A stretch of DNA of 47,011 nt from a virus, in the IMG/VR virus record IMGVR_UViG_3300021961_000161, positions 1 to 47,011 of that record; one strand, given 5' to 3'. Below the pieces are notes generated by a model. That model worked only from the letters and a program-made list of their open reading frames with translations, was not told the DNA's origin and did no database searches. The position numbers and the translations under genes were made by a program. Of the stretch, positions 46,353-47,011 are shown piece after piece (within the stretch, counting starts at the first letter, position 1; every line of letters begins with the position of its first letter).

Positions 46353-46670
46353 ATGCTATCTCATAATTATCGGATGCGTTTAGAAGAAATTTGCAACCGA
46401 ATTGTAAAACAAGAAGAAGTATCTCTTTCAGATGTAATTTGGGCAGAAAAACTTGCAAAATCAAACCGCTCTGCTGCAACAATGTTAAGGCAAGCAAGAC
46501 GCCGTGCTGCAAATCCTAATATGCAAGAAGGAAGTCTGGATGATTTTATGAATGCCTTAGATATTGGTGATCCAGACCCATCAAATCATCGCACTGGATT
46601 TAATGGTGCTGATGATATTATTGATTTTTTCACAGGAGATAAACCAGACGACTGGAGACAAAGAGACTGA
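46353..46670 (+). CDS. small protein of unknown function
   Basis: Encodes 105 residues. The N-terminal 55 residues are helical and basic (MLSHNYRMRLEEICNRIVKQ, then AATMLRQARRRAAN), which would suit nucleic-acid or host-factor binding. The C-terminal half is acidic and Asp-rich (DDFMNALDIGDPDPSN and DDIIDFFTGDKPDDW). It overlaps the next gene's start by one base (TGATG). Similar short proteins occur among early genes of T4-like cyanophages. Function unknown. Confidence 0.65.
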   Translation: MLSHNYRMRLEEICNRIVKQEEVSLSDVIWAEKLAKSNRSAATMLRQARRRAANPNMQEGSLDDFMNALDIGDPDPSNHRTGFNGADDIIDFFTGDKPDDWRQRD

Positions 46671-46891
46671 TGAAATTCTTACTTTTACTTTTGCCATTTG
46701 CTACTCTCCCTGTAAATGCAATCACTTGGAAAGAGTTTTGGGAACCTTTTGAGCCAAGAGTTTATTATCGAGAACCAATTTGTACTGAAGTTGTATATCG
46801 TGAAGAATATATTCCTGGAAATAGATGGAGACCTGGATATGTGAGACACTGGAAAGAGAGAGTAAGAGTTCCCTGTTCAATCTACAATTAA
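46670..46891 (+). CDS. exported small protein
   Basis: Encodes 73 residues with a short signal peptide (MKFLLLLLPFATLPVNA, likely cut after VNA). The mature part is rich in Trp, Tyr, Arg and Pro (YYREPICTEVVYREEYIPG and RWRPGYVRHWKERVRVPC) and has two Cys that could pair in the periplasm. It is coupled to the previous gene through TGATG. It may alter the host envelope. Family not recognised. Confidence 0.7.
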   Translation: MKFLLLLLPFATLPVNAITWKEFWEPFEPRVYYREPICTEVVYREEYIPGNRWRPGYVRHWKERVRVPCSIYN

Positions 46892-46907
46892 GTTGTGTTA
46901 AGAAACT

Positions 46908-46936
46908 CTGACAAACCTCCTAGATAGTGGTAGAAT
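46908..46936 (+). promoter_or_regulatory. sigma70-type early promoter
   Basis: CTGACA (46908-46913), 17 bases, TAGAAT (46931-46936): one mismatch in each box. It lies in the 109-base gap before the last, partial gene. Its -10 region shares ATAGTRGTAGAATAG with the element at 45098-45126. Confidence 0.7.
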
Positions 46937-47000
46937 AGTAAGGTCATAAAAATGAACTGAAAACTCTTTATTATGATATTCTTTGTGCGTGGAGGTCATT

Positions 47001-47011
47001 ATGCACAATTT
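47001..47011 (+). CDS. start of a gene cut by the window end
   Basis: The ATG at 47001 follows a good ribosome site, GGAGG (46991-46995), by 5 bases; only MHN and part of the next codon are seen. Another frame (ATG at 46973) is also open to the edge but lacks a ribosome site. It is expressed from the promoter at 46908-46936. Confidence 0.5.

Overview
The window looks like part of the genome of a T4-related tailed phage, most likely a cyanophage-type myovirus. It is AT-rich and almost entirely plus-strand coding. T4-style late promoter motifs (TATAAATA, CTAAATA, CATAAATA) precede most structural genes. It carries a tRNA-Thr(UGU) and a long run of fibre and adhesin genes, two of which end in a peptidase S74 chaperone domain. 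Sugar-modifying and 2-oxoglutarate oxygenase genes are mixed in with the fibres, as is common in marine T4-like cyanophages. No photosynthesis gene and no terminase, capsid or polymerase gene is present, so the host assignment is inference.

Layout. (1) 1-1310: small unknown genes, tRNA-Thr, a Mom-like DNA-modification gene, then a consensus sigma70 promoter running straight into a strong terminator. (2) 1350-11320: late virion genes, namely a 1964-residue structural protein, two small tandem paralogues on the minus strand, a palindromic two-way late promoter, and three fibre-like proteins. (3) 11348-28513: an adhesin and modification island. Three paralogous genes of about 2.7 kb (12590, 16175, 23944) each encode exactly 18 kelch-like blades in three groups of six. 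Around them lie three 2OG-Fe(II) oxygenases, several glycosyltransferase domains, a sulfotransferase, two FkbM methyltransferase fusions, a virion-like protein and a tail-fibre assembly chaperone-like protein. (4) 28573-40726: more baseplate and fibre proteins, including one apparently frameshifted gene, a collagen-like S74 fibre and three LamG-like lectin-fold proteins. (5) 40765-43682: a GH130-like protein and a GT25/TPR/FkbM fusion, closed by a terminator. (6) 43759-47011: a different, early-type region of very small overlapping genes under sigma70-like promoters, with a SprT-like metalloprotease, exported small proteins and a probable homing endonuclease.

How it may work together. The late region builds a virion with many alternative or additional receptor-binding proteins. 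The three tri-propeller genes are the most striking element: the framework is nearly invariant, while a short loop after each GGG and a two-residue site after each AR vary, giving 54 blades with separately varied loops. Each propeller gene is next to or close to a gene for hydroxylation, glycosylation, sulfation or methylation, which suggests modification either of these adhesins or of host surface sugars. That link is inference from gene order.
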